64,000 nucleotides of DNA from Pseudofrankia nepalensis (GTDB lineage: Bacteria > Actinomycetota > Actinomycetes > Frankiales > Frankiaceae): NCBI RefSeq assembly GCF_016786305.1, contig NZ_JADWYV010000005.1; one strand, given 5' to 3'. A program made the translations under genes and the position numbers. Under the pieces are notes generated by a model, which did not search any database, was not told the origin of the DNA, and saw nothing but the letters and a program-made list of their open reading frames with translations. The stretch's first letter is position 1. Every line of letters begins with the position of its first letter. Below are positions 16,801-25,526 of the stretch, one piece after another.

Positions 16801-17196
16801 GAGGGGGAGCGGATCGAGCTGTCCGGCGACGAGCTGATCGTGACCGAGACCCCGCGCCAGGGCTGGGCGGTCACCTCGGAGTCCGGCCTGTCGGTCGCCC
16901 TCGACCTGGAGATCACCCCTGAGCTCGCCCGGGCGGGCCTGGCCCGCGACGTCGTCCGCGTCCTGCAGGACGCCCGCAAGAGCTCCGGCCTGGAGATCAC
17001 CGACCGCGTCGACGTCTGGTGGACCGCCACCAGGCAGGAGACGGCCACGGCGCTGCGCGAGCACGCCACGACGGTCGCGGGCGAGGTCCTCGCCGTCCGC
17101 TTCGTCGAGGGCCCGCTGCCCGCCGGCACCCACCACAGCGCCGACGACCTGGGCCTGACCTTCGCCCTGGGCGTCGCCGAGCCGGCGGCCGGCTAG
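13870..17196 (+). CDS. ileS: Isoleucyl-tRNA synthetase
   Basis: IleS charges tRNA-Ile and edits misactivated valine. The class I signature appears as PPTANGKPGAHHVEAR (about residues 86-101) and the second as KMSKHLGNILDP. The CP1 editing domain lies between, with WTTTPWTL and QSPAFGAEDL. The anticodon-binding domain and a short C-terminal region follow without the zinc finger of the E. coli type. This is the actinobacterial/eukaryote-like form of about 1100 residues. The longer open frame from ATG 13741 would start inside the T-box, so ATG 13870 is preferred; ATG 13900 is possible. The first 40 residues are Thr/Ala-rich and disordered. Confidence 0.96.
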   Translation: MSDGDRDPDEMTTPSTSTSTATAAGTATAAGTTTGAGRPAAFAPLPAKVDLPAFERETLDRWRDTKVFERSLRASADAPLWVFYEGPPTANGKPGAHHVEARVFKDVFPRYRTMKGYHVPRRAGWDCHGLPVELAVEKELGFTSKSDIEKFGIAEFNARCRESVLRHVADFSAMTERMGYWVDLDGAYRTMDTPYIESVWWSLQQIFAKGLLVEDFRVTPYCPRDETPLSDHEVSQGYKDVADPSVYVRFPVVPGTGPEGFFTPERDAKLLVWTTTPWTLVSNTAVAAHPDVTYVLARTAAGEHLVVAEPLLAAALGDAAEDAEVVDRLTGAQLAGTRYHRPFELLDAARFAPGADGVTGRLAAGAAPAAPHSVVLAGYVTTTDGTGLVHQSPAFGAEDLAVCRSNGLPVVNPVGRDGRFLPEVPLVGGMFFKEADEPLSADLRARGLLWRGTSYVHSYPHCWRCHTPLIYYPLPSWYIRTTAVRDRLVEENEKTDWHPDRIKHGRYGEWLRNNVDWALSRNRYWGTPLPVWRCENDPAHLTCVGSLAELSALTGRDLAALDPHRPFVDEVTLPCRAEGCGGTARRVPEVIDVWYDSGAMPFAQWGAPHRNQDEFEQHYPAQYICEAIDQTRGWFYTLMAVGTLVFDQSSYETVLCLGLLLDAEGRKMSKHLGNILDPFALFEQHGADAVRWLMLAGGSPWSDRRVGHEGIEDIVRKVLLTYWNTASFFALYASAAGWDPAAAPGRDPRARPVLDRWALSELAATVREVDEALESFDSLRAGRRLSRFIDDLSNWYVRRSRRRFWDGDPDALDTLYRCLDGVTRAMAPLAPFLTDWLWARLFAAAPGAPDSVHLAGWPETPAGWADETLSEQMDLVRRIVELGRAARAASSVRTRQPLPRAVVGGAAFEALPAELRAQIADELNVTAVEGATADVVDVTVKPNFRALGRRFGKRTPVVAAAVASAGLPVDGTLTVDVEGERIELSGDELIVTETPRQGWAVTSESGLSVALDLEITPELARAGLARDVVRVLQDARKSSGLEITDRVDVWWTATRQETATALREHATTVAGEVLAVRFVEGPLPAGTHHSADDLGLTFALGVAEPAAG

Positions 17197-17276
17197 CCTT
17201 ACCGCCCTCGCTGATCCCGGGGCCCGTCCGATGGGTCAAGAGCGGGCGGACCTGAGTGAGCCCGGCCGCGGTCCGG

Positions 17277-18155
17277 CTACAGGTGTCGAAGCACGCGGGC
17301 GGAACCGCCGACCGTGGTGGTGACGCCGGCGGGGGTCCGGGTGGCCGTGGCGTGGACGGTGGAGGGGTGGCCGAGGGCGTCGCCCTGGTCGACGGCGACG
17401 GCCGGGGCCCGGCCGGTGAGCAGGAGGTGGGCGGCGAGGCAGCCGGCGCTGTTGGCGTTGGCGACGTCCTCGGGGACGCCGATGGCGGGCGCGAACATGC
17501 GGCCGGCCGCCGGCGCGGTGGGGGTCGGTGGGACGTAGACGAAGCAGCCGAGCTGCCCGTGGCGGTGGCTCTCGGCGGCCAGCCGCTCCAGGTCCGGCCG
17601 CAGGCCCGCGAGGATGGCACGGTCGAGGACGGGGACCAGGACGCGTTCCCGGCCGGGAGAGGCGACGCAGATGTCGTCGTCCGCGCCCAGCGCGCCTGGA
17701 TCCAGGCCGAGAGCGGCGAGGAAGGCGTCGCGTTCCAAGGCCGTGGCGGCACGATGCGCCACCAGGCCCTGGTCGAACCGAGCCTCGACGACGTCGCCGG
17801 CCGAGCCGGTGGTGATCCGGCCGGCGGCCTCGAAGTCCCGCCCGGCCACGCGCAGCAGGCCAGAAAAATCCTTTCCCGGGTCCTGGAGCGCCAGGACGGT
17901 GATCGCGGCGACCGTCCCGTGGCCGCAGGCGGGCAGCTCGCCCGTCGCTGTGAAGAACCGGACCGCGTGGTGCCCACCCGGCCGGGGGCGCGGGTCGACG
18001 ACCGCGACGTGCGAGGTACCCGCCTGCGCGGGAATCCGTGCCAGCTCCGCGTCGCCGAGCCCGTGGCCGTCCAGGACGACCGCCGTGGGGCTGCCGCCAC
18101 CGCCGCGCCGCAGGCACGCGGCGACCGTGATGACCTTCACCGGGAACCCTTCCAT
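17277..18155 (-). CDS. PhzF-family isomerase-like protein
   Basis: PhzF-fold proteins (diaminopimelate epimerase-like) catalyse isomerisations in phenazine and other pathways, but most are of unknown function. PTAVVLDG near the N-terminus and LPACGHGTVAAI (about residue 80) are family features. The second half shows NANSAGCLAAHLLLTG. The stretch that normally reads IAxExNLSET, carrying the catalytic Glu, appears here as IPAQAGTSHVAVV, placing Gln where Glu is expected. Activity may therefore be altered. ATG 18155 or GTG 18140 may be the start; GAAGGG sits well for the latter. It converges on ileS, 80 bp away. Confidence 0.7.
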   Translation of the reverse strand: MEGFPVKVITVAACLRRGGGGSPTAVVLDGHGLGDAELARIPAQAGTSHVAVVDPRPRPGGHHAVRFFTATGELPACGHGTVAAITVLALQDPGKDFSGLLRVAGRDFEAAGRITTGSAGDVVEARFDQGLVAHRAATALERDAFLAALGLDPGALGADDDICVASPGRERVLVPVLDRAILAGLRPDLERLAAESHRHGQLGCFVYVPPTPTAPAAGRMFAPAIGVPEDVANANSAGCLAAHLLLTGRAPAVAVDQGDALGHPSTVHATATRTPAGVTTTVGGSARVLRHL

Positions 18156-18738
18156 GCCATCAGGTGACCACATCGCCGTCACGGCACGGCCTGCGCGGTG
18201 ACCTGAGCGCCGGCGTCCGGCCGGCCCGCCGCCGGCGGCGGCGGCCGCGAGAGGACACGGTCCCGTCGGCGGGGCGTGGGCCGCGCGCGGTGGCTGAGTC
18301 GATCCTGCTTTCGGACGAGGGCCCAGGGCGTGAGCGGTGACGGTGCGCGGCCGGGCGGTGGTGATTCGGACATCTGGGCCAGGGCCGGGCAGTGTGCTCG
18401 CGGGCGCGTAGACCCGGCTTCCTGGCCGGGGAGCGCCGGGAGATGATGGAGGTTCCTCGCATAGCCACAAGGGTTCGCGCCTGGCGTCGAGCGGCCGTGC
18501 GCCGGAGCGGCGTGATGCGGGGTCATTGCTGGGCAGTTGAGGTGATCAGTGACGATCGCGACGGATGGTCACAGAGCGCCACTATCGGCCGTACTGTTTG
18601 GGGGTACCGGCGCGCGGCCGCGCGCGGGGCCTATGGGTCCGCGTGGCGTCGGAGGCGACGGGTGGGGCTCCCGACGGGTAGACGGCCGGGACCGCGGTGT
18701 GCCGGGATGGCACCAGACGTAAGGGATGAGGAGCTTCG
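18156..18738. other. 583-bp gene-free region
   Basis: No reading frame here has a credible protein: the open frames are Arg/Pro/Ala-rich shadows. The only clear signal is AGGAG at about 18728, the ribosome site of the next gene. The region presumably holds the divergent promoters of the PhzF-like and 18739 genes, but no hexamer pair stands out. Confidence 0.5.
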
Positions 18739-19383
18739 GTGAAGCTGGCGATGGGCACCCGGGAGGTCTTCGACGCGGAGAGCCTGCTCGAGGAGTACCT
18801 GGGACCGCGCAAGCGCGGCCTGCGCTACGCCTATCCCTACTACGACGGACTGGTCACCAACGACGACCCTGACCTGCTCTGCACCGGGGACCTGCTCGCG
18901 CCCTGCCTGCTTGGCGTCAACGTCGACGTCGACCGGCTGCACACCCTGACCGCGCTGCTGCCGCTGCTCCAACGAGCGCTCGACAAGCTGCCCCCGGGGA
19001 TCGAGCTCATCGAGGCCGACGACGTCACCCTCGACCTGGTGGCCGCGCTGTACGACCCGCTGGACGACCCCGACGTCTCCGACCGCGACGTCAAGGGCTC
19101 GCTCATCGCCAAGGTGCTGCACCGCAAGCGTCCCGGGCTCGTCCCGCTGTTCGACTCGAAGGTGCGGATCTTCTACCAGCACGAGAACTGCGTCCCGGCG
19201 GCACCGAAGGACGGCCGTTCCTGGCGCCAGTACATGCAGCTGCTGGTGCGGGCCATGCAGTACGACCTGCGCGAGAACGCCGAGGAGTTCCAGCGCCTGG
19301 GCACCCTCGTCCCGGACGGCGGCCCTCGGGTCACCCCCCTGCGGATGCTCGACGTCGTGGTCTGGATGAGCAGCGCGGTCTGA
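18739..19383 (+). CDS. Conserved hypothetical protein, possibly DUF6308 family
   Basis: A 214-residue soluble protein without signal peptide or membrane segment. Its pattern recalls the actinobacterial DUF6308 family as I remember it: YAYPYYDGLVTNDDPDLL near residue 30, LLAPCLLGVNVDVD, and a basic KVLHRKRPGLVPLFDSKV block near residue 130, ending with LRMLDVVVWM. No catalytic motif is visible and the function is unknown. GTG 18739 is supported by AGGAG 11 bases upstream. Acidic and basic clusters alternate, which is unlike its shadow frames. The family name is from memory and not checked. Confidence 0.6.
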   Translation: MKLAMGTREVFDAESLLEEYLGPRKRGLRYAYPYYDGLVTNDDPDLLCTGDLLAPCLLGVNVDVDRLHTLTALLPLLQRALDKLPPGIELIEADDVTLDLVAALYDPLDDPDVSDRDVKGSLIAKVLHRKRPGLVPLFDSKVRIFYQHENCVPAAPKDGRSWRQYMQLLVRAMQYDLRENAEEFQRLGTLVPDGGPRVTPLRMLDVVVWMSSAV

Positions 19384-19426
19384 GCCCGCGGCCCGCCGTG
19401 TCCGCACGAGTGAGCTTTCGGACAGC

Positions 19427-20422
19427 ATGACTGTTCGGAACGGCCCGGACGTACTGGAGAATGGCCGGGTGTGCAGCTTCGCCGTCCGGGGACTGACCCG
19501 TCGGCATCGGACCGGGGATCGAGTCGTGGTCGCCAACGACCACATCGACCTTGATGTCCCCCGCGGCGAGGTGTTCGGGATCCTGGGGCCCAACGGGGCG
19601 GGGAAGACGACGCTGGTACGGCAGCTGATGGGGCTGCTGCGGCCAGACGAGGGCAGCATCGAGCTGTTCGGGCACGACGTGGTGGCCCGACCCGACCTGC
19701 CCGCCCGGCTCGTCGCCTATCTTGGCCAGAGCGACCTCGCGCTGACCGACCTGCCGGTGGCGACGGCGGTGGAGACCACCGGTCGGATGCGCGGCCTGTC
19801 GAAGGTGGCGGCCCGGGCCGAACGGGACGCGGTGCTCGCCGAGCTGGAACTCGGTGAGGTCGCCGACCGGCCCCTGGGCCGGATCTCCGGTGGCCAGCGC
19901 CGTCTGGCCTGCGTCGCGACCACGCTCGTCGGCGCCCGGCCGGTGCTGGTCCTCGACGAGCCGACGACCGGGCTCGACCCGCGCAGCCGGCGCGCGGTCT
20001 GGACGGCGTTGCGGCGTCGGCGCGACGAGGCCGGCGTGACGGTCGTCCTGATCACCCATAACGTGCTGGAGGCGGAGACGGTGCTCGACCGGGTCGCGGT
20101 GCTCGAGGCCGGCCGGGTGATCGCCTGCGACACTCCGGGTAGGCTGAAGGCGCTGGTCGACGCGGATGTTCGCCTCGAGCTCGCCTGGCGCGAGGAACCC
20201 CCGCCCGACGACCCGACGGTGCGCTGGCTCAGCCAGGGCGCGAGCCGCGCCGGCCGGCGCTGGACGGTGCGCATGCCGGCGGATCAGGCCCGCGAGGCGC
20301 TGGCCATGCTCACCACCGGCCCGGCGTTCGCCGCGCTCGACGACTTCAGCCTGGCCACGCCGTCCCTGGAAGACGTCTACCTGTCGCTCGGCGGCACCGC
20401 CCGCGACCTGGAGCGCGCATGA
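19427..20422 (+). CDS. ABC transporter ATP-binding protein
   Basis: A single ABC ATPase domain with Walker A GPNGAGKTTLV (about residues 54-64), signature SGGQRRLAC, Walker B VLVLDEPTTGLDP and the switch His in LITHNV. A C-terminal extension of about 80 residues resembles that of drug or lipid efflux ATPases of the DrrA/CcmA type. The usual Q-loop region reads LGQSDLALTDLPV. ATG 19427 fits, although an internal start at VCSFAVRGL is possible. It is followed 40 bases later by its membrane partner, so the pair is probably an exporter; the substrate cannot be read. Confidence 0.85.
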   Translation: MTVRNGPDVLENGRVCSFAVRGLTRRHRTGDRVVVANDHIDLDVPRGEVFGILGPNGAGKTTLVRQLMGLLRPDEGSIELFGHDVVARPDLPARLVAYLGQSDLALTDLPVATAVETTGRMRGLSKVAARAERDAVLAELELGEVADRPLGRISGGQRRLACVATTLVGARPVLVLDEPTTGLDPRSRRAVWTALRRRRDEAGVTVVLITHNVLEAETVLDRVAVLEAGRVIACDTPGRLKALVDADVRLELAWREEPPPDDPTVRWLSQGASRAGRRWTVRMPADQAREALAMLTTGPAFAALDDFSLATPSLEDVYLSLGGTARDLERA

Positions 20423-20462
20423 TCCTGACCCGCCCGTTCACTCGCCCAGGGCAGGTGCATCC

Positions 20463-21455
20463 GTGACCGTGACCCGCTATGCGGCGCAGGGGCCTCCGGC
20501 ACTCGGGGTTCCGGCCGGCCCCGGGGTTCCGCCCCAGCCGGCGGAGCCGATCGGGGAGGGCCGGGAACCGGTCCGGCAGGCCGTCGGCGGCCAGCCCGCC
20601 GAGCTCTCGGGCCTTGCCGCGCCCGACGGCCGGCCCGGGCTCGGGGCCACCGTCGCCGCGGCGGCGGGGCTGGCGCCGGCGGGCCTGGGGGTGGTCCCCG
20701 CGGTGCCGGACCGCACGCCGTTCCCGGCGGCGTTCGCCGCCGTCTACCGTGGCCAGATCGCCCGCGGCAAGGTCGCCCGGATGCCGCTGATGTTCGTCGC
20801 CACGCTGCAGTCCGTCGGCATTCTCGCGCTGCTGCGCGGCGTCGTGGACATCGACGACGCCGCGATCTGCGCCCAGGTCGTCGCGGGCTGCACGGTGCTC
20901 GTGGTCGCGTTCGTCGCGCTCAACCTCCTCGCCCAGCGGTTCGGCGCGCTGCGCGCCGCCGGCGCGCTCGACTACTACCTGACGCTGCCCGTCCCTGGCT
21001 CGGCCGTCGTGCTTGGCACCGCCGCGTCCTACGCGACGTTCGCCGTCCCCGGTGTCGTCGTCACCGCGGTCACCGGCGCGCTGATGTTCGACCTGCCGCT
21101 GTCCGGGCTGTGGGTGCTCGCTCCGGTGGCGCTGCTGGCGGGCGCGAGCCTCGCCGGCATCGGCGCCGCCTTCGGCCTGCTCGCGCCGCGTCCCGAGCTC
21201 GCCACGATCGCCGGCCAGCTCGGGATGAGCGTCGTGCTCTTCGCCGGGATCATCCCGGCGGACCGGCTGCCCGGCATCGGCTGGCTGGCGCGCGACCTGC
21301 TGCCCAGCAGCTACGCCGTCGACGCCCTCAGCGCGACGTTCCTGCCGGCGGCCCGCTGGGCGACCGTCGCCCTCGACCTGGGGGTGTGCGCGCTGGTCGC
21401 CCTCGTCACGCTGGCCGCCGCGGCGGCGGCGCTGCGCCGGGCGGGCACGGCGTGA
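20463..21455 (+). CDS. ABC transporter permease (ABC-2 type)
   Basis: The membrane partner of the upstream ATPase. The first 85 residues are Pro/Gly-rich and cytoplasmic. Six hydrophobic segments follow between about residues 105 and 325, with TLPVPGSAVVLGTAASYATF and LLAPRPELATIAGQLGMSVV in the arrangement of ABC-2 exporters. The block PADRLPGIGWLARDLLPSSY before the last helices is typical of that family. GTG 20463 was chosen because the open frame further upstream overlaps the ATPase. The stop overlaps the next start as GTGA. Confidence 0.8.
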   Translation: MTVTRYAAQGPPALGVPAGPGVPPQPAEPIGEGREPVRQAVGGQPAELSGLAAPDGRPGLGATVAAAAGLAPAGLGVVPAVPDRTPFPAAFAAVYRGQIARGKVARMPLMFVATLQSVGILALLRGVVDIDDAAICAQVVAGCTVLVVAFVALNLLAQRFGALRAAGALDYYLTLPVPGSAVVLGTAASYATFAVPGVVVTAVTGALMFDLPLSGLWVLAPVALLAGASLAGIGAAFGLLAPRPELATIAGQLGMSVVLFAGIIPADRLPGIGWLARDLLPSSYAVDALSATFLPAARWATVALDLGVCALVALVTLAAAAAALRRAGTA

Positions 21456-22414
21456 CCGGCGCGCTCGGCCCGACCGTCCCCGGCGGCCAGGACGGCGACG
21501 GCGACGGCGACCAGGACGAGCTCGACGACCCGGGCGGGCCCGGCGGCGACGGGTTCGGCGGCCACGCCGGGCCTGGCGGCACGGCGACGGACGCGCGCGG
21601 GCATCGTGCTCACCGGCGGCTCCCCGTGTTCCTCGGCCACCTCGACCCTGGCCTGCGGGCCGGATTGGTCTGCCTGCTGGGGCTGACGCTCGCGGGGCCC
21701 CTGCTGGGCCTGCTGTGGGCGGCCGTCTCACCCCGCCTCGACCTGACCGCCGCCATCAGCGGCAGCGAGACGGCCTTCGCCGCGCAGGGCGACATCGACG
21801 CGACCTTCGGGTTCATCTGCCTCGGGGCGGGCGTCGTCGCCGGGCTGCTGGCCCGCTGGCGCGCGGCGGACGCCGGCTGGCCGGTGCCGGTAGCGCTCGG
21901 CCTCGGCGGCGGCGCCGGCTCGCTGATCGCGGGAGCGGTCGGGCACGCGATCCGCTCGCCGGACGTGCTGGACAAGCTGCCAGACGGCGCGAACGACTAC
22001 GTCATCGATCTGGTCGACATGAAGGTCCGCGCCCCTGGGCTGTATCTGGTGCTTCCGGTCGTCGCGCTGCTGGTGCTCGCGCTGACGCTGTGGCTGCCGG
22101 CGCCGTGGCCGCCGCGCCGCCGCGCGAGCCGGACACCGCCCGAGGAGCAGGAACCGGACGCGGTGTTCGCCACCGCGTCGGCCTTCCGACCGGTCGCCCA
22201 CCTGCCGATGTCGACAGCGTTGGACGACCCGGCCGTGACCGTCAACCCGAGCGGGCCCCCCGTCGCCGGCGCGACGCCGAACGGGGCGAGCCCTCACGGG
22301 TCCACCAACGCCTCCGCGAACGGGAGCGGCTCCGACGGCGCCGGCCCGGACGACCCGGCTTCGAGCGGCGCCCCCGGCCCTCCCGGCGAGCACGGCCGGC
22401 GGATGCCAGGCTGA
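21452..22414 (+). CDS. Membrane protein with disordered termini, possibly DUF2567
   Basis: GTG 21452 overlaps the permease stop (GTGA), so this is co-translated with the ABC transporter. The first 55 residues are Asp/Gly-rich. Four hydrophobic segments then lie at about residues 70-95, 122-140, 148-170 and 190-215. A tail of about 90 residues rich in Pro, Ser, Asn and Gly ends the protein. The core recalls the mycobacterial DUF2567 membrane family, but I am not sure. No enzymatic motif is visible. It may be an accessory subunit of the exporter. Confidence 0.55.
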   Translation: MTGALGPTVPGGQDGDGDGDQDELDDPGGPGGDGFGGHAGPGGTATDARGHRAHRRLPVFLGHLDPGLRAGLVCLLGLTLAGPLLGLLWAAVSPRLDLTAAISGSETAFAAQGDIDATFGFICLGAGVVAGLLARWRAADAGWPVPVALGLGGGAGSLIAGAVGHAIRSPDVLDKLPDGANDYVIDLVDMKVRAPGLYLVLPVVALLVLALTLWLPAPWPPRRRASRTPPEEQEPDAVFATASAFRPVAHLPMSTALDDPAVTVNPSGPPVAGATPNGASPHGSTNASANGSGSDGAGPDDPASSGAPGPPGEHGRRMPG

Positions 22415-22436
22415 CCGCGCCCCGACCGGGGTTCCT

Positions 22437-23318
22437 CTAGGAGACCTGGAACGAGCGGCGGGACAGGCCCCACATGGTGCCGACGATCGTGGTCGTGACC
22501 GGCTGGCCCGGGTCGGTGGCCGCGCCGAGGGTGACGAACAGCGGGACGAAGTGCTCGACCGTCGGGTGCGCGTACGGCATCCCCGGCGCCTTCGCCTGGT
22601 AGGCGGCGAGCTCGTCGACGTCGCCGTGGTCGAGCGCGTCGGCCGCCCAGGCGTCGAAGTCGCGCGACCAGCCGGGCACCCTGCCGGTCAGCATCGCCTC
22701 GCGCAGGAACGGCAGCCCATGCGTCATGAAGCCCGAGCCGATCACCAGCACGCCCTCGTCGCGCAGGGGCCGCAGCCGCTTCCCCAGCTCCAGCAGCGAG
22801 CCCGGGTCGCTGCTCGGCAGGCTCAGCTGCAGCACGGGCACGTCCGCCAGCGGGTACATCACCTTCAACGGCACCCAGGCCCCGTGGTCCAGGCCGCGGC
22901 GCCGGTCCTCGTGCACCGCGGGGCTCCCGGCGGCGGCGAGGGTCGCCCTGACCCGACCGGCCAGCCGGCCGGCGTCGGGTGTCGGGTACTTCAGCTCGTA
23001 GTAGCGGCGGTCGAAGCCGCCGAAGTCGTAGACCAGCGGCGTGCGCGCCATGGACGCGGACAGGCGCGCCGGCGCCTGCTCCCAGTGCGCGCTGACGATC
23101 AGGATCGCTCGTGGCTTGGGCAGCGCCGTGGCCCAGGCCAGCAGCTCGTCCATCCAGGGCCCGTCGTCGAACAGGGGCGGCGCGCCGTGGCTGACGAACA
23201 GGGCCGGCAGCGCGCCGTCGGCGGGCGTCCAGGCGCGGTGGGATCTGCTGGTCGCGACCGCCCCACCGATGAAGGCGTCGAACGCCCCGGCCGGCACGTC
23301 GGGGAAGCGGGAACTCAT
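22437..23318 (-). CDS. LigB-type extradiol dioxygenase (DODA-like)
   Basis: A class III extradiol ring-cleavage dioxygenase like bacterial and plant 4,5-DOPA dioxygenases, which open catechol rings using a non-haem metal. Metal-site histidines are seen in VSHGAPPLF (about residue 44), VSAHWEQAP (about 78) and RGLDHGAWVPLKVMYP (about 145). A C-terminal His is in PTVEHFVPLFVTLGA. Length is 293 residues, slightly longer than the usual 260 because of about 35 extra N-terminal residues. ATG 23318 was chosen; a later start is possible. It is divergent from the TerD/AIM24 genes. The natural substrate is unknown. Confidence 0.85.
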   Translation of the reverse strand: MSSRFPDVPAGAFDAFIGGAVATSRSHRAWTPADGALPALFVSHGAPPLFDDGPWMDELLAWATALPKPRAILIVSAHWEQAPARLSASMARTPLVYDFGGFDRRYYELKYPTPDAGRLAGRVRATLAAAGSPAVHEDRRRGLDHGAWVPLKVMYPLADVPVLQLSLPSSDPGSLLELGKRLRPLRDEGVLVIGSGFMTHGLPFLREAMLTGRVPGWSRDFDAWAADALDHGDVDELAAYQAKAPGMPYAHPTVEHFVPLFVTLGAATDPGQPVTTTIVGTMWGLSRRSFQVS

Positions 23319-23872
23319 GACGTCGGTCGTCCTCCTGTTCGAGCTGCCCGGACGGGGCAGGCCAGAGGCCAGCCGCGCGGGTCGGGCCACCTCACGCGGG
23401 CGCAATGGTCGTGAGCGCCATGGTGAGCCCCCGCGCGTCGGTGGGTTTGGTGCTGCCAGCACACAGGTGCCGGGCGCGGCGTCTCTGGCCCGCCCTGGTC
23501 GAGGCGCTCCGCGTGATCGTTACTTGGTGTGACACAGCCGGACCATTCGCGTCGGTCAGGCCGTTTCGGCCGGTCGCCGACGGGTCGCGCGGCGCGGCGG
23601 CGGCGCACGAGGCGCTCGCCGGCCGCGCTCACGGCCGGTGCTCGCGGGCCGCTGTCCCGCGAAAGACAGCGCGCGGGCGCCGGCTGATGCGGTGGCCGCG
23701 CCGCCAGGCTGTTAGGTTCCGGTCAGTCCGGCGCACATCGGGTGTCGGCCGAGGGTGCGACCATAAGGGCGGTCGCGGCCGCGGCCTGGCCACCGGGGCG
23801 GCCGCGGCGCGGGCGGAGGCCCGGGCCGGGCGCCGGACCAGGCCGGATCACAGGGCGGGCGGGAGGTACAGC
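23319..23872. other. Divergent control region, 554 bp
   Basis: No gene is supported. The stretch 23513-23535 is less GC-rich and may hold the promoter of the dioxygenase gene. TAGGTT near 23713 is a -10-like hexamer that could serve the TerD/AIM24 genes, but there is no matching -35. A good ribosome site, GGGAGG, is at 23861-23866 before the GTG at 23873. Confidence 0.4.
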
Positions 23873-25453
23873 GTGGTCACGCAGTTCGATCGGGGACAGA
23901 AGAGCCAACTGTCCGCGATCACGCAGGGTACCGATCTCTACATCGGTATCCAGATCAACGCCCCGGGCACCAGCTGGGACATCTCCTGCTTCGGGCTCGA
24001 CGCGGCCGACCGGCTCTCCGACGACCGGTACTTCGTGTTCTTCAACCAGCCCAAGTCGCCGGAGGGCTCGATCCAGCAGCTCGGCGCGCAGTCGGGCGAC
24101 ACCGAGTCGTTCCGGCTCACCCTCGACGCGGTGCCCGCCTCGATCCACAAGCTGTCGTTCTGCGCGGCGCTGGACGGCACCGGGAACGCGAGCTCCATCG
24201 CCTCCGGCTACTTCCGGATCGTCGTCGGCGGCCAGGAGGTGATGCGGTACTCCTTCTCCGGGGCCGACTTCACCGCCGAGCGCGCCGTCATAATCGGCGA
24301 CGTCTACCGCAAGGGCGTGTGGCGGGTCGCGGCGAACGGGCAGGGTTTCGCCGGCGGGCTCGCCGAGCTGATCCGTTCCTTCGGCGGCGAGGTCGCCGAC
24401 GAGGCTCCGCCGGCCCCGCCGCCGGCCGCTCCCGGCTTCGCGCCGCCGCCGCCGGCCCCGGCGCCGGCCCCGGGCTTCGCGCCTCCGCCGCCGTCGCCCT
24501 CCCAGGCCAAGCCGCCGATGCCGCCGGCCGTTCCGCCGGCCCCGCCCGTGCCGCAGGCTCCGCCGGCGCCTGCCTACGGCCAGCCGGCGGCGCCCGGCTA
24601 CGGGCAGCCGGCTCCCGGACACGCACCCGGCGGTCCCGGCTTCGCCCAGCCGCCCGCGCCGCACCAGCCCCCGGCGCCGCACCAGCCTCCGGCGGGCCCC
24701 GGTTACGGGCAGCCGGCGGCCGCGCCGGCCGCGGCCGGGTACCCGGCGCCCTACCCGATGGCCGAGCCGCTGCCGTCCCAGGTGCAGCCGGTGCCGCCGG
24801 GCGCGATGAACAGCCTCAGCCCGTACCGGGAGGCGCAGGCGACCGGCCGCTGGAGCGCCCAGAACGGCAAGATGGTCAAGGTCACGCTCGGTCCAGAGGC
24901 GCTCGCGCTGCGTGGTTCGATGGTCGCCTATCAGGGCAACGTCGACTTCGACTACAAGAGCGGCGGGATCCGCGGCCTGATCGAGGAGAAGCTCACCGGC
25001 CAGGGCCTCAAGCTGATGACCTGCCGGGGCCAGGGCGAGGTTTTCCTCGCTCAGGACGCCGCGGACCTGCACATCGTCGAGCTGGCCCAGGGCCAGTCGC
25101 TGTGCGTCAACACCAAGAACGTGCTGGCGATGGACGCGACGATCCGCAGCGAGGTGAAGCGGATCGAGAGCCCCGGCATCCCCGGCGGCGGGTTCTTCCA
25201 CTTCGAGCTGGCCGGCCCCGGCGCGATCGTCGTGATGACCAAGGGCACACCGATGACGCTGGGCGTGCAGGGCCCGACGTTCGCCGACATGAACGCCCTC
25301 GTTGCCTGGACCACCGGCATGCGGGTGAGCGTGAACACCCAGGTCCGGGTGTCCCGACAGATCTACCACGGGGCTACCAACGCCGAGACGTTCGCGCTGC
25401 AGTTCATGGGCTTCGCCGGTCACTTCGTCGTCGTCCAGCCGTACGAGGTGTAG
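23873..25453 (+). CDS. TerD domain fused to an AIM24 domain
   Basis: The N-terminal 180 residues form a TerD-type domain of the tellurium/stress-resistance family, with LYIGIQINAPGTSWDISCFG, DDRYFVFFNQPKSPEGSIQQ and the acidic stretches that bind calcium in relatives. A Pro/Ala/Gly-rich linker follows, about residues 185-310. The C-terminal 215 residues are an AIM24 (TIGR00266-like) beta domain: NGKMVKVTLGPEA, LRGSMVAYQGNVDFDYK, CRGQGEVFLAQDA and FVVVQPYEV. The role is unknown; such genes accompany membrane-stress systems. GTG 23873 is preceded by GGGAGG. Two more AIM24 genes follow on the same strand. Confidence 0.85.
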   Translation: MVTQFDRGQKSQLSAITQGTDLYIGIQINAPGTSWDISCFGLDAADRLSDDRYFVFFNQPKSPEGSIQQLGAQSGDTESFRLTLDAVPASIHKLSFCAALDGTGNASSIASGYFRIVVGGQEVMRYSFSGADFTAERAVIIGDVYRKGVWRVAANGQGFAGGLAELIRSFGGEVADEAPPAPPPAAPGFAPPPPAPAPAPGFAPPPPSPSQAKPPMPPAVPPAPPVPQAPPAPAYGQPAAPGYGQPAPGHAPGGPGFAQPPAPHQPPAPHQPPAGPGYGQPAAAPAAAGYPAPYPMAEPLPSQVQPVPPGAMNSLSPYREAQATGRWSAQNGKMVKVTLGPEALALRGSMVAYQGNVDFDYKSGGIRGLIEEKLTGQGLKLMTCRGQGEVFLAQDAADLHIVELAQGQSLCVNTKNVLAMDATIRSEVKRIESPGIPGGGFFHFELAGPGAIVVMTKGTPMTLGVQGPTFADMNALVAWTTGMRVSVNTQVRVSRQIYHGATNAETFALQFMGFAGHFVVVQPYEV

Positions 25454-25526
25454 GGCCCATGCGACCAGGGCGGCAGACCCAGACCAGGCAGATCCAGATG
25501 AGGCAGACGAGGCAGGGGAGCGGGCC

